A DNA stretch of 8,501 bases from an uncultured Clostridia bacterium (GTDB lineage Bacteria > Bacillota > Clostridia > Oscillospirales > Acutalibacteraceae). The position numbers and the translations under genes were made by a program. The stretch is from the NCBI GenBank assembly GCA_947628595.1, contig CANRAN010000053.1, forward strand, positions 1-8,501, in the 5' to 3' direction. Positions within the stretch are counted from its first letter, which is position 1; each line of letters starts with the position of its first letter. Positions 6,446 through 8,501 of the stretch are shown one piece after another. The notes under the pieces are model-generated. The model was not told the origin of the DNA, did no database searches, and was given only the letters and a program-made list of their open reading frames with translations.

Positions 6446-7801
6446 TTATTTTGCAATAAGATTGATCAAAGTCTTAATATCCGACCGGCTTATACCCAGA
6501 CTGCTGTCTTTATCCGTATTGTATAGCTGTGCCGCTATTACCGATTCCGTACCGTTTGATTTTACACTTTCAATTTTGATATATTTGTCTTTATCCGCTT
6601 TATCCCAATCTGAACGGGTAAATCTGCATATAGTGAGAAGTCTGTCGCCGAGTGATGAACTTTCGGCATCCCATACATAGAAATTAATCTCTCTATTTTC
6701 GGCATTGCTTATTCCTGTAACTTTCCCGTTCCAGCTATCGGGGATAATCAGATAATACCCATCGGTATAATTCATTACAGTATTGAGTATGGTCTTCAGG
6801 GAGTCGTCTGATGTATCTATCTGTTTCCATGATGTGATACTGCACACAGACCCCGCATCCGTATTCCGAGGTGCCGACATCTGTGTAACAACAGGAACCT
6901 CCACTATTCCGTCATTATTTATATCCCTCGATGTAGCGGCATTTTTTCTTGTTGTACTGTTCACCACCGCACCGTTTTCATTCTGCGTTACAAGTGGATT
7001 AAGTAATAACTGATTTTCAGAATCAAAACGCAGCACCTGAGTTGTAAGCTGCCCGTTATTTTTACTCCCGTCTATTACAATGCATTCGTCTTCAGCATCA
7101 ATTTTCCCGCATTGTATATTAACAAATGCCGTAACCTCAGAATCAAGTACAGTGGAAAACTTACCGATAGGACGCTTTTCCTGCTCGGAATATTGCAAAA
7201 TCCTTGCAGTAGACGGGGTCTGATCATTTCTTAGTGAAAGAAGTATTATATCCTCCGATTTATCCTGTGTAATATCGGTTATTATAATCTCTGTATATGA
7301 TTCATCAATCGTCATCTCTCTTATTGTTTCATCCTCTATGGAATATGCACTGAGTGTATTCTGCCCGGCATTGTAGGTACTCCAACCAACCAGTATCTCA
7401 TCACTTCCGTCATTATTGAGATCCTCGAATATAATACGGTCAACACCCGTTGCGGCATTACTGAAACTGCCGAGGCATTCCCATTTTTCTCCTGTATGTG
7501 ATATTATTGAAATATTGAGTTTGGTATTATTCTCGGTAGAATAAAGTGCAACGGCATATTCATTATTCTTATGACCCGTTTCAAACAGTGTAACAGCAGA
7601 ACGATAGTCGCCCGTCTGCGGATATTTCAGCATATAATCGCTTCCTGCCTGCTCCTTTATCACTGTCTGTATTTCCGCCTTATCTCCTGTCGCTCTCGGC
7701 GGTCGGAGTATCGTCTGCTCACCGAAGCTTATATCCGAACATCCGGCAAGCAAAAACACCATAAGCACCCCGCCGGCAGCTAATTTTATTAACCTATCCA
7801 T
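6446..7801 (-). CDS. Secreted lipoprotein with integrin/VCBS-like repeats, linked to the two-component system
   Basis: A predicted surface lipoprotein of 451 residues. The chosen ATG (7801) gives a classic signal: Lys at position 6, a hydrophobic core, and the lipobox LLAGC with C21 as the lipidated residue. Longer starts would put an extra basic segment before the signal. In-frame TTG at 7807 is a possible alternative, since it sits 10 nt from GGAG at 7818-7821. The mature part carries calcium-loop-like motifs of FG-GAP/VCBS repeats: DLNNDGSDE (127-135) and DINNDGIVE (293-301), with degenerate copies DITQDKSED (176-184) and KIDAEDE (234-240). Their spacing of about 49, 58 and 59 residues suggests blades of a beta-propeller. 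The C-terminal part has YYLIIPDSWNGKV and a WD-rich strand set. It overlaps the trmB stop by 8 nt and precedes the regulator by 19 nt. Exact function is unknown; a ligand-binding or accessory sensing role is inference. Confidence 0.85.
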   Translation of the reverse strand: MDRLIKLAAGGVLMVFLLAGCSDISFGEQTILRPPRATGDKAEIQTVIKEQAGSDYMLKYPQTGDYRSAVTLFETGHKNNEYAVALYSTENNTKLNISIISHTGEKWECLGSFSNAATGVDRIIFEDLNNDGSDEILVGWSTYNAGQNTLSAYSIEDETIREMTIDESYTEIIITDITQDKSEDIILLSLRNDQTPSTARILQYSEQEKRPIGKFSTVLDSEVTAFVNIQCGKIDAEDECIVIDGSKNNGQLTTQVLRFDSENQLLLNPLVTQNENGAVVNSTTRKNAATSRDINNDGIVEVPVVTQMSAPRNTDAGSVCSITSWKQIDTSDDSLKTILNTVMNYTDGYYLIIPDSWNGKVTGISNAENREINFYVWDAESSSLGDRLLTICRFTRSDWDKADKDKYIKIESVKSNGTESVIAAQLYNTDKDSSLGISRSDIKTLINLIAK

Positions 7802-8486
7802 TTTCAAGCTTATCACTCTCCGACAAAATCCTCTTTTTCGCAATCAGGAATTTAATTTTTATTCCCTCATCCGAAAACATCCTTTCGTGCTCGGTCATAA
7901 TATTACCAACATATCCCGATGTGTGCAAATCATACGTTTTGTAGGTTATATCAAAGAAACATTCCTCAAAATAAGCTGTGCTTTCCTCAAACAATTCATC
8001 ATCATCAGTTTTGAAATGAATTTCCCCGCCGTCTTTCAGGAATTTCCTGTACTGTACAAGCTGCCTCGGGTGAGTAAGCCTATGCTTCTTGTGCTTTTTT
8101 CTCGGCCATGGGTTGCAAAAATTAATATATATCCTATCGGCAATCATTTCATCAACTGTAAAAAAAGAGCCGATATTCTCTATATTACACGCTGCAAGAA
8201 GTATATTATCCGTTTTCAGACCTTTTTCCTCATACATTTTTGAAATCTTCCGTCTTGCAACACCGAGCATTTTATATTCAAGATCTATTGCAATATAATT
8301 AATATCAGTATTTTCCGTTGCAGCCTGTGCAACAAAGCCGCCCTTTCCGCAGCCAAGCTCTATATAAACAGGATTTTTTCTTTCAAAGGCATCGCCCCAA
8401 TGACCGCACATTGTGGCAGGGTCTGCTATAAAATAATCGCAAGCTTCAAGTTCGGGCTTTGCCCATGGTTTATTTCTCATTCTCAT
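7794..8486 (-). CDS. trmB: TrmB, tRNA (guanine-N7-)-methyltransferase
   Basis: TrmB methylates N7 of guanosine 46 in the tRNA variable loop using S-adenosylmethionine. The start at 8486 gives 230 residues opening MRMRNKPWAKPEL, the normal family N-terminus, and lies 6 nt after the site AGGTG (8493-8497). The ATG one codon earlier and the upstream GTG, which is part of that ribosome site, fit worse. Motifs: SAM-binding IELGCGKGGF (42-51), the acidic IAIDLEYK after it, the substrate signature INFCNPWPRKKHKKHRL (121-137), FKTDDDELFE (158-167) and MTEHE (197-201). The signature reads CNPWP where many orthologues have SDPWP or PDPWP, an Asp-to-Asn change. I recall this variant in clostridia and treat it as probably functional. 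The last codons overlap the lipoprotein start, so the two are probably cotranscribed. The promoter lies outside the window. Confidence 0.96.
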   Translation of the reverse strand: MRMRNKPWAKPELEACDYFIADPATMCGHWGDAFERKNPVYIELGCGKGGFVAQAATENTDINYIAIDLEYKMLGVARRKISKMYEEKGLKTDNILLAACNIENIGSFFTVDEMIADRIYINFCNPWPRKKHKKHRLTHPRQLVQYRKFLKDGGEIHFKTDDDELFEESTAYFEECFFDITYKTYDLHTSGYVGNIMTEHERMFSDEGIKIKFLIAKKRILSESDKLENG

Positions 8487-8497
8487 CATGATCACCT
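8487..8497 (-). promoter_or_regulatory. trmB ribosome binding site that decides the start
   Basis: The minus strand reads AGGTGATC followed by ATGATG. AGGTG at 8493-8497 pairs with the anti-Shine-Dalgarno sequence, leaving 6 nt to the ATG at 8486. The GTG inside this site is therefore unlikely to be a start codon. Confidence 0.65.
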
Positions 8498-8501
8498 GTA
8501 T

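Noticed and set aside
6427..6450. AATAA/TTATT inverted repeat flanking the regulator ribosome site
   Set aside because: Five A/T pairs only; too weak to sequester the site and expected in AT-rich DNA.
7802..7843. Longer lipoprotein N-terminus beginning MRKRGFC at 7843
   Set aside because: It has no ribosome site of its own that I can see, extends deeper into trmB, and would place 14 extra basic residues before a normal lipoprotein signal.
1..8501. Plus-strand ORFs up to about 130 codons opposite the genes
   Set aside because: All lie antisense to well-identified genes, show no recognisable motifs, and are Ser/Ile/Leu-rich shadows of minus-strand codons.

Overview
The window reads as core chromosome of an anaerobic, moderately AT-rich low-GC Gram-positive bacterium. 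It is most likely a clostridial (Ruminococcaceae/Oscillospirales-like) gut organism. Reasons are the Firmicutes-type RecX with its N-terminal beta extension, the DUF1385 (YqhQ-like) membrane protein beside prmC, the PhoB/WalR-like two-component pair, a lipobox lipoprotein, and AGGAGG-type ribosome binding sites with some GTG starts. The lineage is inference from protein style, not a database result.

All nine genes lie on the minus strand, so transcription runs right to left, and they are tightly packed with no gene-free stretch over about 100 bp. In order of transcription they are: trmB (tRNA m7G46 methyltransferase); a lipoprotein with integrin/VCBS-like repeats that overlaps the end of trmB; an OmpR/PhoB-family response regulator; its sensor histidine kinase; a DUF1385 membrane protein; prmC (release-factor glutamine methyltransferase, ATGA overlap with DUF1385); a 102-bp gap with a good sigma-A promoter; recA; recX (1 nt after recA); and the first 157 codons of rimO (ribosomal protein S12 methylthiotransferase), cut by the left edge.

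Two transcription units are likely. The first, trmB to prmC, joins translation-factor modification to an envelope sensing module (lipoprotein + kinase + regulator) and a membrane protein of unknown function. The second, recA-recX with rimO probably following, holds recombination/DNA repair, its RecX modulator, and another translation-modifying enzyme. No terminator is visible between them, so read-through into recA is possible.

No mobile element, CRISPR array, tRNA, rRNA or phage gene was seen. The window looks conserved and vertically inherited. Points worth a second look are: the lipoprotein as a candidate accessory sensor for the two-component system; concentric inverted repeats around the recA promoter in place of a recognisable LexA box; a possible hairpin over the kinase ribosome binding site; the rearranged neighbourhoods of recA, rimO and prmC; and the uncharacterised DUF1385 protein.
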